Assembly (NCBI RefSeq): GCF_006539505.1
Contig: NZ_BJND01000024.1
Location: 62,001 to 126,000 of the forward strand
Direction: 5' to 3'
From: Streptomyces spinoverrucosus
Lineage (GTDB): Bacteria > Actinomycetota > Actinomycetes > Streptomycetales > Streptomycetaceae
Length of the DNA: 64,000 bases
A program made the position numbers and the translations under genes. This document shows positions 1 through 9,119 of the stretch, one piece after another. The notes under the pieces were generated by a model, which did no database searches, was not told where the DNA came from, and was given only the letters and a program-made list of their open reading frames with translations. Within the stretch, counting starts at the first letter, position 1. Each line of letters opens with the position of its first letter.

Positions 1-2178
1 CTCGGCCGCGGCCTCGGCGATCGCCCGTACCTGCATCGTGAACAGGCCGGGGATGACCAGGCCGAGGCGTACGCCTCGAAGGCCCAGCATCGGGTTCTGC
101 TCGTGCAGGCGGTGGACCGCCTGGAGCAGGCGCAGTTCGTTCTCGTGCGGCTCCTGGCGGGACTCCGCCAGGGCCACGCGGACCGACAGCTCGGTGATGT
201 CGGGGAGGAACTCGTGCAGCGGCGGGTCCAGCAGACGGATCGTCACCGGAAGGCCGTCCATCGCCGAGAACAGCTCCACGAAGTCCTGCTTCTGCAGCGG
301 GAGCAGCTCCTTCAGGGACTCCTCTCGCTCGGCCTCCGTGTCGGCCAGGATGAGGCGCTCGACCAGCTCACGGCGGTCACCGAGGAACATGTGCTCCGTA
401 CGGCACAGACCGATGCCCTGCGCGCCGAAGCGACGGGCGCGCAGCGCGTCCTCGGCGTTGTCCGCGTTGGCGCGCACCCGCAGGCGCCGCTTGCGGTCGG
501 CGAACGCCATGATCCGGTGCACGGCCTCGACCAACTCGTCGGCGTCCTGAGCGCCCGCGTGCATCCGGCCCTCGAAGTACTCCACGACCGGGGACGGGAC
601 CACCGGCACCTCGCCCAGGTACACCTTGCCCGTCGAGCCGTCGATGGAGATCACGTCGCCCTCCTCGACGACGTGGCCGCCGGGCACCGTCATCCGGCGG
701 CGCTTGGTGTCGACCTCCAGTTCCTCCGCGCCGCAGACACAGGTCTTGCCCATGCCGCGCGCGACCACGGCCGCGTGGGAGGTCTTGCCGCCGCGTGAGG
801 TGAGGATGCCCTCCGCCGCGATCATGCCGTCCAGGTCGTCGGGGTTGGTCTCACGGCGGATCAGGATGACCTGCTCGCCGGAGCGCGACCACTTCACCGC
901 GGTGTACGAGTCGAAGACCGCCTTGCCGACCGCCGCACCCGGCGACGCCGCGATGCCCCGGCCGACCTGCTCGATCTTGGCGCTCTCGTCGAAGCGGGGG
1001 AACATCAGCTGGGCGAGCTGGGCGCCGGTGACGCGCTGCAGGGCCTCGGCCTCGTCGATCAGGCCCTGGTCGACGAGCTGGGTGGCGATACGGAAGGCGG
1101 CGCCCGCGGTGCGCTTGCCGACGCGCGTCTGGAGCATCCACAGCTGACCGCGCTCGATCGTGAACTCGATGTCGCACAGGTCCTTGTAGTGGTTCTCCAG
1201 CGTCTCCATGATCTGCATCAGCTGGTCGTACGACTTCTTGTCGATCCGTTCCAGCTCCGCGAGCGGGACGGTGTTGCGGATGCCCGCCACGACGTCCTCG
1301 CCCTGGGCGTTCTGCAGGTAGTCGCCGTAGACGCCCTGGTGGCCGCTGGCGGGGTCACGCGTGAAGGCCACGCCCGTGCCCGAGTCGGGGCCCAGGTTGC
1401 CGAAGACCATCGAGCAGATGTTCACCGCGGTACCCAGATCCCCGGGGATGCGCTCCTGGCGGCGGTAGAGCTTCGCCCGGTCGCCGTTCCAGGAGTCGAA
1501 GACCGCCTTGATGGCGAGGTCCATCTGCTCGCGCGGGTCCTGCGGGAAGTCCCGGCCGGCCTCCTTCTTGACGATCTTCTTGAAGGAAGTGACGAGCTTC
1601 TTCAGGTCCGCGGCCTCCAGCTCGGTGTCGACCGCGACCTTCTTTGCCTCCTTGGCCTTCTCCAGCGCCTCCTCGAAGAGGTCGCCGTCGACGCCGAGGA
1701 CGGTCTTGCCGAACATCTGGATGAGGCGGCGGTAGGAGTCCCAGGCGAACCGCTCGTCGCCGGCCTGCTTGGCCAGGCCCTGCACGGACTTGTCGGAGAG
1801 GCCGATGTTGAGGACGGTGTCCATCATGCCGGGCATGGAGAACTTGGCACCCGAGCGGACCGACACGAGGAGGGGGTTGTCGGCCTGACCGAGCTTCTTG
1901 CCCATCTTCTGCTCCAGCGCGTCGAGGTGCGCACTCACCTCGTCACGCAGTGCCGCCGGCGCCTCGCCGCTGTCGAGGTAGACCTTGCAGGCCTCGGTGG
2001 TGATGGTGAAGCCCGGAGGGACGGGAAGGCCCAGGTTGGTCATCTCGGCGAGGTTCGCGCCCTTGCCGCCGAGGAGGTCCTTGAGGTCCTTGTTGCCCTC
2101 GGTGAAGTCGTAAACGAACTTCACGCCCTCAACGCTCTTGCCGGATCCGGCTACCTGGGGATCTTTGTTTTCCGACAC
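1..2178 (-). CDS. ppdK: pyruvate, phosphate dikinase (3' end cut by window edge)
   Basis: Interconverts pyruvate + ATP + Pi and PEP + AMP + PPi in the cytosol, linking glycolysis and gluconeogenesis. The GTG start at 2178 gives MSENKDPQVAG followed by the ATP-grasp nucleotide-binding domain (GGKGANLAEMTNLGLPVPPG, SVRSGAKFSMPGMMDTVLN). The phosphohistidine domain carries GGKTSHAAVVARG with the swivelling His at residue 468. The PEP/pyruvate TIM barrel begins at about residue 530 (GLCRTEHMF, GVRLGL). 726 residues are visible; family members are about 880-900, so roughly the last 150-175 residues lie outside the window. It is monocistronic with a 440-bp upstream region that holds a long palindrome. 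Identity is firm. Confidence 0.97.
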   Translation of the reverse strand, partial: MSENKDPQVAGSGKSVEGVKFVYDFTEGNKDLKDLLGGKGANLAEMTNLGLPVPPGFTITTEACKVYLDSGEAPAALRDEVSAHLDALEQKMGKKLGQADNPLLVSVRSGAKFSMPGMMDTVLNIGLSDKSVQGLAKQAGDERFAWDSYRRLIQMFGKTVLGVDGDLFEEALEKAKEAKKVAVDTELEAADLKKLVTSFKKIVKKEAGRDFPQDPREQMDLAIKAVFDSWNGDRAKLYRRQERIPGDLGTAVNICSMVFGNLGPDSGTGVAFTRDPASGHQGVYGDYLQNAQGEDVVAGIRNTVPLAELERIDKKSYDQLMQIMETLENHYKDLCDIEFTIERGQLWMLQTRVGKRTAGAAFRIATQLVDQGLIDEAEALQRVTGAQLAQLMFPRFDESAKIEQVGRGIAASPGAAVGKAVFDSYTAVKWSRSGEQVILIRRETNPDDLDGMIAAEGILTSRGGKTSHAAVVARGMGKTCVCGAEELEVDTKRRRMTVPGGHVVEEGDVISIDGSTGKVYLGEVPVVPSPVVEYFEGRMHAGAQDADELVEAVHRIMAFADRKRRLRVRANADNAEDALRARRFGAQGIGLCRTEHMFLGDRRELVERLILADTEAEREESLKELLPLQKQDFVELFSAMDGLPVTIRLLDPPLHEFLPDITELSVRVALAESRQEPHENELRLLQAVHRLHEQNPMLGLRGVRLGLVIPGLFTMQVRAIAEAAAE

Positions 2179-2429
2179 GGGTCTCGACTCCTCGAGGACG
2201 CGGTGGCTGCCCTGACGGCGAGGAACATACCCAGATCGAAGGCGCCTGGGTACGTCTACTTGTGCGTCATACGCCTGTAACCAGTCGTCCGCCACCGGAT
2301 CGAAAGTCAAGGCTTGGTAAGCGGTGACGGGCGGATGTTTTCACTTCTTGAACGCAACCTCGCCCCCGGGCGGGACGTTGCGCTCCTATGAGCGGGTTCC
2401 AGCACGTCTGATTTCGATCGATGAACGAT

Positions 2430-2458
2430 CAAGGGGTGGCACTGAGTGCCACCCCTTG
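2430..2458. promoter_or_regulatory. 29-bp palindrome upstream of ppdK (operator or terminator)
   Basis: Perfect 14-bp arms CAAGGGGTGGCACT and AGTGCCACCCCTTG flank a single central G. The single-base centre suits a dimeric regulator better than a hairpin loop. It lies about 250 bp upstream of the ppdK start and about 160 bp past the ROK stop. A weaker echo, ACCCTT-ATC-AAGGGT, lies at 2498-2512 and is followed by GGC as in the main arm. No regulator in the window is obviously its partner. Confidence 0.55.
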
Positions 2459-2595
2459 GAGAAGTGCAGTCGCCCAAGATCCGCTCATCTGAGCGCAACC
2501 CTTATCAAGGGTGGCGAGAATCACGCTGCCACAGGCGGCGGGATTTCACCATGCGGACGTCATGCGGACGTCGTAGGGAGACGGAAACGCGCCCG

Positions 2596-2638
2596 TCACA
2601 CCCGCAGCGCCCGCGCCCCTCACACCCCCAGCGCCCGC
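2596..2638 (-). repeat. micro-duplication of the 3' end of the ROK gene
   Basis: On the minus strand the last codons and stop of the ROK gene (2638-2620, GCGGGCGCTGGGGGTGTGA) recur 24 bp downstream (2614-2596) with one mismatch in 19. The second copy is not translated. It looks like a small tandem duplication that copied the stop codon. Confidence 0.6.
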
Positions 2639-3828
2639 AGCCGCTCCTCCACCCGCTCCGGCGCGTACAGGTGCTCCACGACCAGCGCACCCGCCCCCAC
2701 CAGCCCCGCCCGCTCCCCCAGCCGCGAGGTCACGATGTCCAGCCGGGCCGTGGAGCGCGGCAGCGCCCGCTGGTACAGCAGTTCCCGTACGCCGGTCAGG
2801 AAGGGCGTTCCGGCCAGATCCCCCGCGATCATCAGCACACCGGGGTTCAGCAGGGTGACGACCGTCGCCAGTACGTCCCCGACCCGGCGCCCGGCCTCCC
2901 GTGCCAGCCCCACCGCCTCCGGATGCCCGGCCGCCAGCAGCTCCCGCACGTCCGAACCGGACGCCGCCGGCACCCCGGCCTCGGCCAGCCGCCGGGCCAC
3001 GGCGCCCCCGCTGGCGACGGCGGCCAGACAGCCGTACGAACCGCACCGGCACAGCGCGTCGGCGCCCTCGGGCACCCGGATGTGGCCGATGTCCCCGGCG
3101 CCGCCGTCGATGCCCCGGTAGACCGAGCCGTCGACGACGACGCCCGCGCCGATGCCGGTGGAGACCTTGACGAGGACGAACGCCGAGCAGTCGGGGTGGC
3201 CGGTGCGCTGTTCGCCGTACGCCATGAGGTTCGCGTCGTTGTCGACCAGGACGGGGACGGGCGCGGCACCGGTGTGGTCGGTGAACGACCTGGCCAGGCG
3301 GCTGCGTATGTCGTAGCCGTCCCAGCCCGGCATGATCGGGGGCTGGACGACCCGGCCGGTGTCGGTGTCGACCGGGCCGGGGACGGCGAGGCCGATGCCG
3401 CAGACCTCGTCGGCGTCGTGGCCGCACTTCTGCAGCAACTCCGCCAACCACCGCCCGAGTTCGCCGAGCACCGGCTCCGGGCCGTCCTCGACGACCAGGG
3501 TGCCGCCGTGTTCGGCGAGGATCTCGCCGGTCAGGGTGAGGACGGCCGCGCGGGCGTGGCGGGTGTCGAGGTCGGCGGCGAGGACGACGGCGTGTTCGTC
3601 GTCGAACTCCAGAGTGATCGCGGGGCGGCCGCCGAGCGGGGAGTCCACCGGGCCGCCGGCGCCCTCGCGCAGCCAGCCCGCGCGGAAGAGGCGGTCGAGG
3701 CGCTGGCCGACGGTGGCCCGGGACAGGCCGGTGACCTGCTGGAGGGCGCCACGGGTGGTGGCGCGGCCACTGCGCACGAGTTCGAGCAGCTCGCCGGCGC
3801 TGGCCTGGGTCGTGTTCCGTCCGGGCAT
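2620..3828 (-). CDS. ROK-family transcriptional regulator
   Basis: Probable sugar-responsive repressor. An N-terminal winged helix-turn-helix (about residues 10-60, VTGLSRATVGQRLDRLFRAG) precedes a ROK sugar-kinase-like domain with DNDANLMAYGE, GIGAGVVVDG and the zinc cluster CRCGSYGC. The usual Glu after the last cluster Cys is Ala here (GCLAAV). AAGGGGG lies 6 nt before ATG 3828, so this start is preferred over GTG 3834, which that motif abuts. The gene is divergent from two glycan-hydrolase genes across about 120 bp and is the natural candidate to control them. 402 aa, normal for the family. The effector cannot be read from sequence. Confidence 0.9.
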   Translation of the reverse strand: MPGRNTTQASAGELLELVRSGRATTRGALQQVTGLSRATVGQRLDRLFRAGWLREGAGGPVDSPLGGRPAITLEFDDEHAVVLAADLDTRHARAAVLTLTGEILAEHGGTLVVEDGPEPVLGELGRWLAELLQKCGHDADEVCGIGLAVPGPVDTDTGRVVQPPIMPGWDGYDIRSRLARSFTDHTGAAPVPVLVDNDANLMAYGEQRTGHPDCSAFVLVKVSTGIGAGVVVDGSVYRGIDGGAGDIGHIRVPEGADALCRCGSYGCLAAVASGGAVARRLAEAGVPAASGSDVRELLAAGHPEAVGLAREAGRRVGDVLATVVTLLNPGVLMIAGDLAGTPFLTGVRELLYQRALPRSTARLDIVTSRLGERAGLVGAGALVVEHLYAPERVEERLRALGV

Positions 3829-3948
3829 GCGCACCCCCTTGTGTTTCCCAACCCTGCATTACATAGTGAGTTTTGCGTGTTAAATAGACGTAACTCTACG
3901 GTAGCCGAGGCCGAACCGGCCGACCGGACGTCTTTCGGGGAGCCCCGA
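3829..3948. promoter_or_regulatory. divergent promoter region, ROK regulator / glycan-hydrolase operon
   Basis: 120 bp between divergent starts, unusually AT-rich for this genome at 3855-3895. It contains a short inverted repeat GAGTT (3868-3872) / AACTC (3892-3896) separated by 19 bp, a plausible but weak ROK operator. Confidence 0.35.
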
Positions 3949-5331
3949 GTGGATCGCACTGCCCACGTCACCGACCGCCCGGCACAGCGCGCGATCGCAT
4001 ACGATCCCGGCGCCGAGGCGCAGTCACCGCACTTCAGGGCCGAGCGGGTGCTGGCGGGCAACTGGACCGGAACGTCGACCGTCCCCTCGCGCGGGCTGTA
4101 TCCGCACCAGTGGTCCTGGGACTCGGGGTTCATCGCGATCGGGCTGCGGCACGTGTCGCCGTTACGGGCGCAGATCGAGCTGGAGACGCTGCTGGCCGCG
4201 CAGTGGGGCGACGGGCGGATCCCGCACATCGTCTTCAACGCCTCCGTGCCACTGGACGCCTATTTCCCGAGCCCCGACTTCTGGCGCTCCTCGACCGCGG
4301 GGCGCGCTGCGGGCGCCCCGCGCACCGTACAGACCTCCGGCATCGTGCAGCCACCGGTGCACGCGCTGGCCGCGTGGCTGGTGCACTGCGCCGACCCGGG
4401 GCTGTCGCGGGCGCGTGGCTTTCTCGCCGGGGTGTACCCGCGGCTGGCGGCCTGGCACCGCTATCTGCTGCACCGGCGTGACCTGGGCGGCGCGGGGCTC
4501 GCGTCGGTGGTCCACCCCTGGGAGCAGGGCATGGACAACAGCCCCTGCTGGGACGCCCCGCTCGCCCGCATCACCCCGGCCCCGGCCCGCTCCTTCCGCC
4601 GCGCCGACCTCGACCACGGCGCACCCGAGGACCGGCCGACGGATCTGGACTACGGGCGGTATGTGCGGCTGGCGACGGACTACCGGGAGCGCGGATACGC
4701 CGATGGTGTGAGCGACTTCGCGGTGGAGGACCCCGCGTTCAACGCGCTGCTGATCGCCTCGGAGCACGCGCTGGCCCGGATCGCACGGGAGTTGGGAGCG
4801 ACGGGCACGGCCCGGCACGCACGGGCGGAACGGCTGACGGGGGTGCTGATCGAGCGGTTGTGGGACCGGGCGGCGGGGATGTTCTTCTGCCGGGACCTGC
4901 GCAACGGCGAACTGATCCCCGAACGCAGCGTCTCCGGCCTGATCCCCCTGCTCCTGCCCACCCTCCCCCGCAACATCACCGCCGCCCTCGTGCGCACGCT
5001 CGACGGGCCGCACTTCGGGGCGCGCCTCGTGCCCAGTTACGACCTGCTCGGCGAGGCCTTCGACCCGCACCGGTACTGGCGTGGGCCCGCGTGGTTCAAC
5101 ACGAACTGGCTGGTGGAGCGAGGGCTCAGGGTGCGCGGCGACACCGAGCGGGCCGACGTCCTGCGCGACGCGATGCTCGACACCGCCGACACCTCCGGGT
5201 TCGCGGAGTACGTGGACCCGCACACCGGCGAGGCCTGCGGGGCGACCGGCTTCAGCTGGACCGCCGCGCTCACGCTCGACCTACTTCAAGCCAAGGGTGC
5301 CAACGGAGCCAAGGGAGGGGACCGGGGATGA
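3949..5331 (+). CDS. MGH1/GH63-like (alpha/alpha)6 glycoside hydrolase
   Basis: Predicted cytosolic glycoside hydrolase with an (alpha/alpha)6-barrel fold of the trehalase/GH63/mannosylglycerate hydrolase type. Typical patterns are QWSWDSGFIAIGL (about residue 51), QPPVHALAAW, NSPCWDAPL, DPAFNALL and, near the C-terminus, YWRGPAWFNTNWL. 460 aa with no signal peptide. GTG 3949 is chosen for a GGGGAG site at 3937-3942 and because residues upstream resemble no family. Its stop overlaps the next start (ATGA), so it is co-translated with the debranching-type enzyme. The exact substrate is uncertain; alpha-glucosides or alpha-mannosides are most likely. Confidence 0.8.
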   Translation: MDRTAHVTDRPAQRAIAYDPGAEAQSPHFRAERVLAGNWTGTSTVPSRGLYPHQWSWDSGFIAIGLRHVSPLRAQIELETLLAAQWGDGRIPHIVFNASVPLDAYFPSPDFWRSSTAGRAAGAPRTVQTSGIVQPPVHALAAWLVHCADPGLSRARGFLAGVYPRLAAWHRYLLHRRDLGGAGLASVVHPWEQGMDNSPCWDAPLARITPAPARSFRRADLDHGAPEDRPTDLDYGRYVRLATDYRERGYADGVSDFAVEDPAFNALLIASEHALARIARELGATGTARHARAERLTGVLIERLWDRAAGMFFCRDLRNGELIPERSVSGLIPLLLPTLPRNITAALVRTLDGPHFGARLVPSYDLLGEAFDPHRYWRGPAWFNTNWLVERGLRVRGDTERADVLRDAMLDTADTSGFAEYVDPHTGEACGATGFSWTAALTLDLLQAKGANGAKGGDRG

Positions 5332-7265
5332 CGGACCGGCATCATCTGCTCGTGCACGGCGGGACGTTCGCCGCCGTCGGCGACGGCGGGGACATCAGCG
5401 GCGTACGGGGCGGCAGCTCACCGGACGGCCTGTTCGTACGCGACGCCCGGCATCTGAGCCGCTGGCAGCTCACCGTCGACGGGGCCGTGCCCGAGGCTCT
5501 CAGTCCCGTCGCAGGCGGGGACACCGCCCGCTGTGTCCTCGTGCCGCGCGGCGGCCGGCAGGAGCCGTCGGGGTACGCGGTCTTCCGGGAACAGGCCGTC
5601 GGGGACAGCTCGTTCGTGGAGCTACTGCGCGTCACCAGCAACCGCCCGGTGCCGGTCACGGTCCGCCTGGCGCTCACCGTCGACGCCGACTTCGCCGACC
5701 AGTTCGAGCTGCGCTCCGACCACCGTACGTACGCAAAGACCGGCGCCGTCCGCTCCCGCCGGGTCGTCGAGGACGGCGTGGAGTTCACCTACCAGCGGGG
5801 CGAGTGGCGATCCCGTACGACGGTGACCGCCGACCCCGCCCCGGACGCCGTGGAGGAGACCGGCACCGGCGCCCGCCGCCTCGTATGGACCCTCGATCTG
5901 GAACCGCACGGCACGGCCGGACTGACACTCCGTGTCATCGCCCGCCCGCACGGCGAGAAGCGCGCGCTGCGCGTGCCCCGCTCCCCCGGCGCCGTCAACG
6001 AGCAACTCCTCGCGATGGAGGGCCGGTTCATCGAGGGCGTCGCCTTCCCGACCGGCTGGCCGGAGCTGGCGGCGGCTTGCGCGCGGGGCCTCGCCGACCT
6101 CGCCGCGCTCCAGGTCCCGGCCACCGGCCCGGACGGCGAGGAGCTGCGCGTCACGGCCGCCGGAGCCCCCTGGTTCCTGACCCTGCTGGGCCGCGACGCC
6201 CTCCTGACCTCCCTCTTCGCCCTCCCCTACCGCCCGCAGCTGGCCGCCGCCACCCTGCCCGCCCTCGCCGCCACCCAGGCGACCGGGACGAACCCCGGTT
6301 CGGTCGCCCAGCCCGGCAAGATCGTGCACGAGGTACGGCACGGCGAGCTGGCGCACTTCGGGCAGGTGCCGTACGGGCGTTACTACGGCTCGGTGGACGC
6401 CACCCCGCTGTTCCTGGTGCTGCTCGGGGCGTACGTCGAGCAGACCGGGGACACCGGCCTCGCCCGCCGTCTGGAGCCGCACGCCCGCGCGGCCGTCGGC
6501 TGGATGCTGGACCACGGCGGGCTGACCTCGCGCGGCTACCTCGTCTACCGCGCCGACCAGGGGGGCCTGGCCAACCAGAACTGGAAGGACTCCCCCGGCG
6601 CCATCTGCTCCGCCGACGGCACCCGGCCGACCGGCCCGGTGATGGCGGCGGGCGCGCAGGGCTACGCGTACGACGCGCTGCGCCGCACGGCGTGGCTGGC
6701 CCGCACGGCGTGGGAGGACCAGACGTACGCGGCGCTGCTGGAGCAGGCGGCCGGTGATCTGCGCGACCGTTTCCAGCGGGACTTCTGGATGCCGGACCGG
6801 TCCTTCCCCGCCCTCGCCCTGGACGGCGACGGCCGCCAGGTGGACGCGCTGGCCTCGGACGCCGGGCATCTGCTGTGGTCCGGGCTGCTCGACAAGGAGT
6901 ACGGCGAGGTCGTCGGCCGGCGGCTCGTCGAACCGGACTTCTTCTCCGGCTGGGGGGTGCGCACGCTGGCGGCCGGGCAGGCGGCGTACCACCCGCTGTC
7001 GTACCACCGCGGCTCGGTCTGGCCGCACGACAACGCGCTGATCACCCTCGGTCTCGCCCGCTACGGCCTGCACGACGAGGCCCGCACGGTCGCCCACGCG
7101 CTGGTCGACGCGGCGACCGCGACCGGGCACCGGCTGCCGGAGGTGCTCGCCGGGTACGGCCGGGACACACACGCCGAGCCGGTGCCGTATCCGCACGCGT
7201 GCGTACGGGAGTCGCGGTCGGCGGCGGCACCGCTGGCGCTGCTGACGGCGGTCGGGGGCGCGTGA
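5328..7265 (+). CDS. glycogen-debranching-type amylo-alpha-1,6-glucosidase
   Basis: 645-aa protein with an N-terminal bacterial debranching-enzyme domain (GLFVRDARHLSRWQL at about residues 37-51) and a C-terminal (alpha/alpha)6 barrel (WFLTLLGRDALLTSLFALPY, VDATPLFLVLLG, NQNWKDSPGAI, YHRGSVWPHDNALI). Such proteins are related to amylo-alpha-1,6-glucosidases and act on alpha-glucan branch points or other alpha-linked oligosaccharides. ATG 5328 overlaps the previous stop and is preceded by GGGAGGGG at 5313-5320. With the upstream hydrolase it forms a two-gene operon under the divergent ROK protein. The operon ends at a strong hairpin (7312-7348). Confidence 0.85.
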   Translation: MTDRHHLLVHGGTFAAVGDGGDISGVRGGSSPDGLFVRDARHLSRWQLTVDGAVPEALSPVAGGDTARCVLVPRGGRQEPSGYAVFREQAVGDSSFVELLRVTSNRPVPVTVRLALTVDADFADQFELRSDHRTYAKTGAVRSRRVVEDGVEFTYQRGEWRSRTTVTADPAPDAVEETGTGARRLVWTLDLEPHGTAGLTLRVIARPHGEKRALRVPRSPGAVNEQLLAMEGRFIEGVAFPTGWPELAAACARGLADLAALQVPATGPDGEELRVTAAGAPWFLTLLGRDALLTSLFALPYRPQLAAATLPALAATQATGTNPGSVAQPGKIVHEVRHGELAHFGQVPYGRYYGSVDATPLFLVLLGAYVEQTGDTGLARRLEPHARAAVGWMLDHGGLTSRGYLVYRADQGGLANQNWKDSPGAICSADGTRPTGPVMAAGAQGYAYDALRRTAWLARTAWEDQTYAALLEQAAGDLRDRFQRDFWMPDRSFPALALDGDGRQVDALASDAGHLLWSGLLDKEYGEVVGRRLVEPDFFSGWGVRTLAAGQAAYHPLSYHRGSVWPHDNALITLGLARYGLHDEARTVAHALVDAATATGHRLPEVLAGYGRDTHAEPVPYPHACVRESRSAAAPLALLTAVGGA

Positions 7266-7311
7266 GTTTCCGGCGCGGGTGAACGCAGTGGGGCGGCGGG
7301 CCGTACGAGAG

Positions 7312-7348
7312 GGCGGCGGACCCGTTCCCCCACGCCGGGTCCGCCGCC
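7312..7348 (+). terminator. strong hairpin after the glycan-hydrolase operon
   Basis: Perfect 13-bp stem GGCGGCGGACCCG / CGGGTCCGCCGCC with an 11-nt loop (7325-7335). There is no U-tract, as is common for Streptomyces terminators. It separates the hydrolase operon from the sulfatase-like gene. Confidence 0.7.
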
Positions 7349-7379
7349 GCACTGCGCTTTCGTACGGAGGGACCTTCGG

Positions 7380-9119
7380 GTGGCTGTCTTCACGCGTCAA
7401 CCACGGCACACGACCGAGGACGCACCGGACGACACCGAGCCCCAAGCCCCCGAAGGCCGCCTCACCCGCCGGCGCACCGCCCACCCCACCGCCACCCGCG
7501 TCCTGCGCCGCACCGCCACCGGCCTCTGCGCGGCCCTGGTCCTGATCGCGCTGCTGATGCCCAACACCCTGCAGACGATGACGGCGGGCACGTTCCTGCG
7601 CATCCCGGTGGAGGCGATCATCGGGGCCGCCGTGCTGCTGGTGCTGCCGCGCCGACCCCGGCTGGTGGCAGCCGTCGTGGCCGGGCTCGGGCTCACCGCG
7701 TTGACCGCGCTGAACCTGCTCGACATGGGCTTCAACGAATACCTCGGCCGCGACTTCAACCTCGTCCTCGACTGGGGCCTGCTCGACGACGCCCAGGCGT
7801 ACATGGAGGACACGATGGGCGCGGCCGGAGCCATCGTGCTCGCCGTCGGCGCCGTCGCCCTCGTCGTACTCCTCGGCGCCTTGATGACGCTGGCGACGGT
7901 CCGGATGAGCGGTGTACTCGTCCGGCACCGCACGGTCGCCGTCCGGTCGACGCTCGCCGCCGCCGTCGTATGGACCCTGACGTACGCGCTGGGTCTGCAG
8001 TTCGCCGGGTTGCCGGTCGCGGCCGACAACGCGGCGGCGCTGACGGAGGCCCGGGCGGAGAAGGTGCAGGCGACGCTGCGGGACGAGGCGGCGTTCGCGC
8101 GGGAAGCGAGGACGGACATCTTCGCCGACACCCCCGGCGAGCAGCTCGTACCGGATCTGCGCGGCAAGGACGTCATCTTCACCTTCATCGAGTCCTACGG
8201 CCGCAAGGCGATCGAGGACCCACTGATATCGCCCGGCGTCCGCCAGACCCTCGACACCGGCACCGAGGCCCTCACCGAGGCGGGCTTCGCCGCGAAGAGC
8301 GGCTGGCTGACCTCCGCGACCTTCGGGGGCAGCAGCTGGCTCGGCCACTCCACGTTCCTGTCCGGGCTGTGGGTCGACAGCCAGCAGCGCTACGCGACCG
8401 TCACCTCCGGGGACCATCTCACCCTGACCAAGGCGTTCCAGAAGACCGGCGACTGGCGGACCGTCGGGATCATGCCGGGGGTGCAGAAGGGCTGGCCGGA
8501 GGCGAATTTCTACGGGCTGGACACCGTGTACGACGCCTTCGAACTCGGCTACAAGGGACCGAAGTTCAGCTGGTCGACGATGCCGGACCAGTACACGCTG
8601 GAGGCGTTCCAGCGGCTGGTGCACGGCAAGAAGCGCGACAAGCCGCTGATGGCGGAGGTCATCCTGACGTCCAGTCACCAGCCCTGGTCGCCGCTGCCGA
8701 AGATGGTCGACTGGGAGGACCTCGGCGACGGCTCGCTCTTCGGTCCCGTCGAGAAGGCGGGCACCGATCCGGCGGACATCATCGCCGACAGCACCCGGTC
8801 GAAGGAGGAGTACGGCAAGTCCATCGAGTACTCGGTGACCAGCCTCACCCAGTGGCTTCAGCGGTACGGCACCGAGGACACCGTCCTGGTCTTCCTCGGC
8901 GACCACCAGCCCATCGTCCGGGTCAGCGGCTACGACTCCGGCCGGGACGTGCCGGTGTCGATCGTCGCCAAGGACCCGAAGGTGCTGGACAAGATCGCGG
9001 GCTGGGGCTGGTCGGACGGGCTGCGGCCCGCGCAGGACGCGCCGGTGTGGAAGATGAGCGACTTCCGGGACCGCTTCCTGACGGCGTACGGCTCGATCCC
9101 GTCGGGGAAGAAGGGCTGA
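7380..9119 (+). CDS. membrane-anchored sulfatase-superfamily protein (LTA-synthase-like fold)
   Basis: 579 aa. The N-terminal third holds about 4-5 membrane helices (around residues 45-65, 72-90, 95-112, 140-165 and 185-205). An extracellular alkaline-phosphatase/sulfatase domain starts at about residue 260 with DVIFTFIESYGRKAIED and includes TFGGSSWLGHSTFLSGLW (probable nucleophile Ser/Thr region), ILTSSHQPW and VFLGDHQP metal-site motifs. The layout matches LtaS/OpgB-type phosphoglycerol transferases, so a cell-envelope glycopolymer role is likely. GTG 7380 has GGAGG at 7366-7370. It ends next to the convergent dusB with no gap. Confidence 0.8.
   Translation: MAVFTRQPRHTTEDAPDDTEPQAPEGRLTRRRTAHPTATRVLRRTATGLCAALVLIALLMPNTLQTMTAGTFLRIPVEAIIGAAVLLVLPRRPRLVAAVVAGLGLTALTALNLLDMGFNEYLGRDFNLVLDWGLLDDAQAYMEDTMGAAGAIVLAVGAVALVVLLGALMTLATVRMSGVLVRHRTVAVRSTLAAAVVWTLTYALGLQFAGLPVAADNAAALTEARAEKVQATLRDEAAFAREARTDIFADTPGEQLVPDLRGKDVIFTFIESYGRKAIEDPLISPGVRQTLDTGTEALTEAGFAAKSGWLTSATFGGSSWLGHSTFLSGLWVDSQQRYATVTSGDHLTLTKAFQKTGDWRTVGIMPGVQKGWPEANFYGLDTVYDAFELGYKGPKFSWSTMPDQYTLEAFQRLVHGKKRDKPLMAEVILTSSHQPWSPLPKMVDWEDLGDGSLFGPVEKAGTDPADIIADSTRSKEEYGKSIEYSVTSLTQWLQRYGTEDTVLVFLGDHQPIVRVSGYDSGRDVPVSIVAKDPKVLDKIAGWGWSDGLRPAQDAPVWKMSDFRDRFLTAYGSIPSGKKG

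Noticed and set aside
2446..3948. A 5' extension of the MGH1-type hydrolase by about 500 codons.
   Set aside because: It runs antisense to the ROK gene; the ribosome site and family N-terminus support GTG 3949.
5622..8906. A very long antisense frame (over 1,000 residues) opposite the debranching enzyme and sulfatase genes.
   Set aside because: It is a GC-driven shadow spanning two genes with clear family motifs and an intergenic terminator; its translation is low-complexity.
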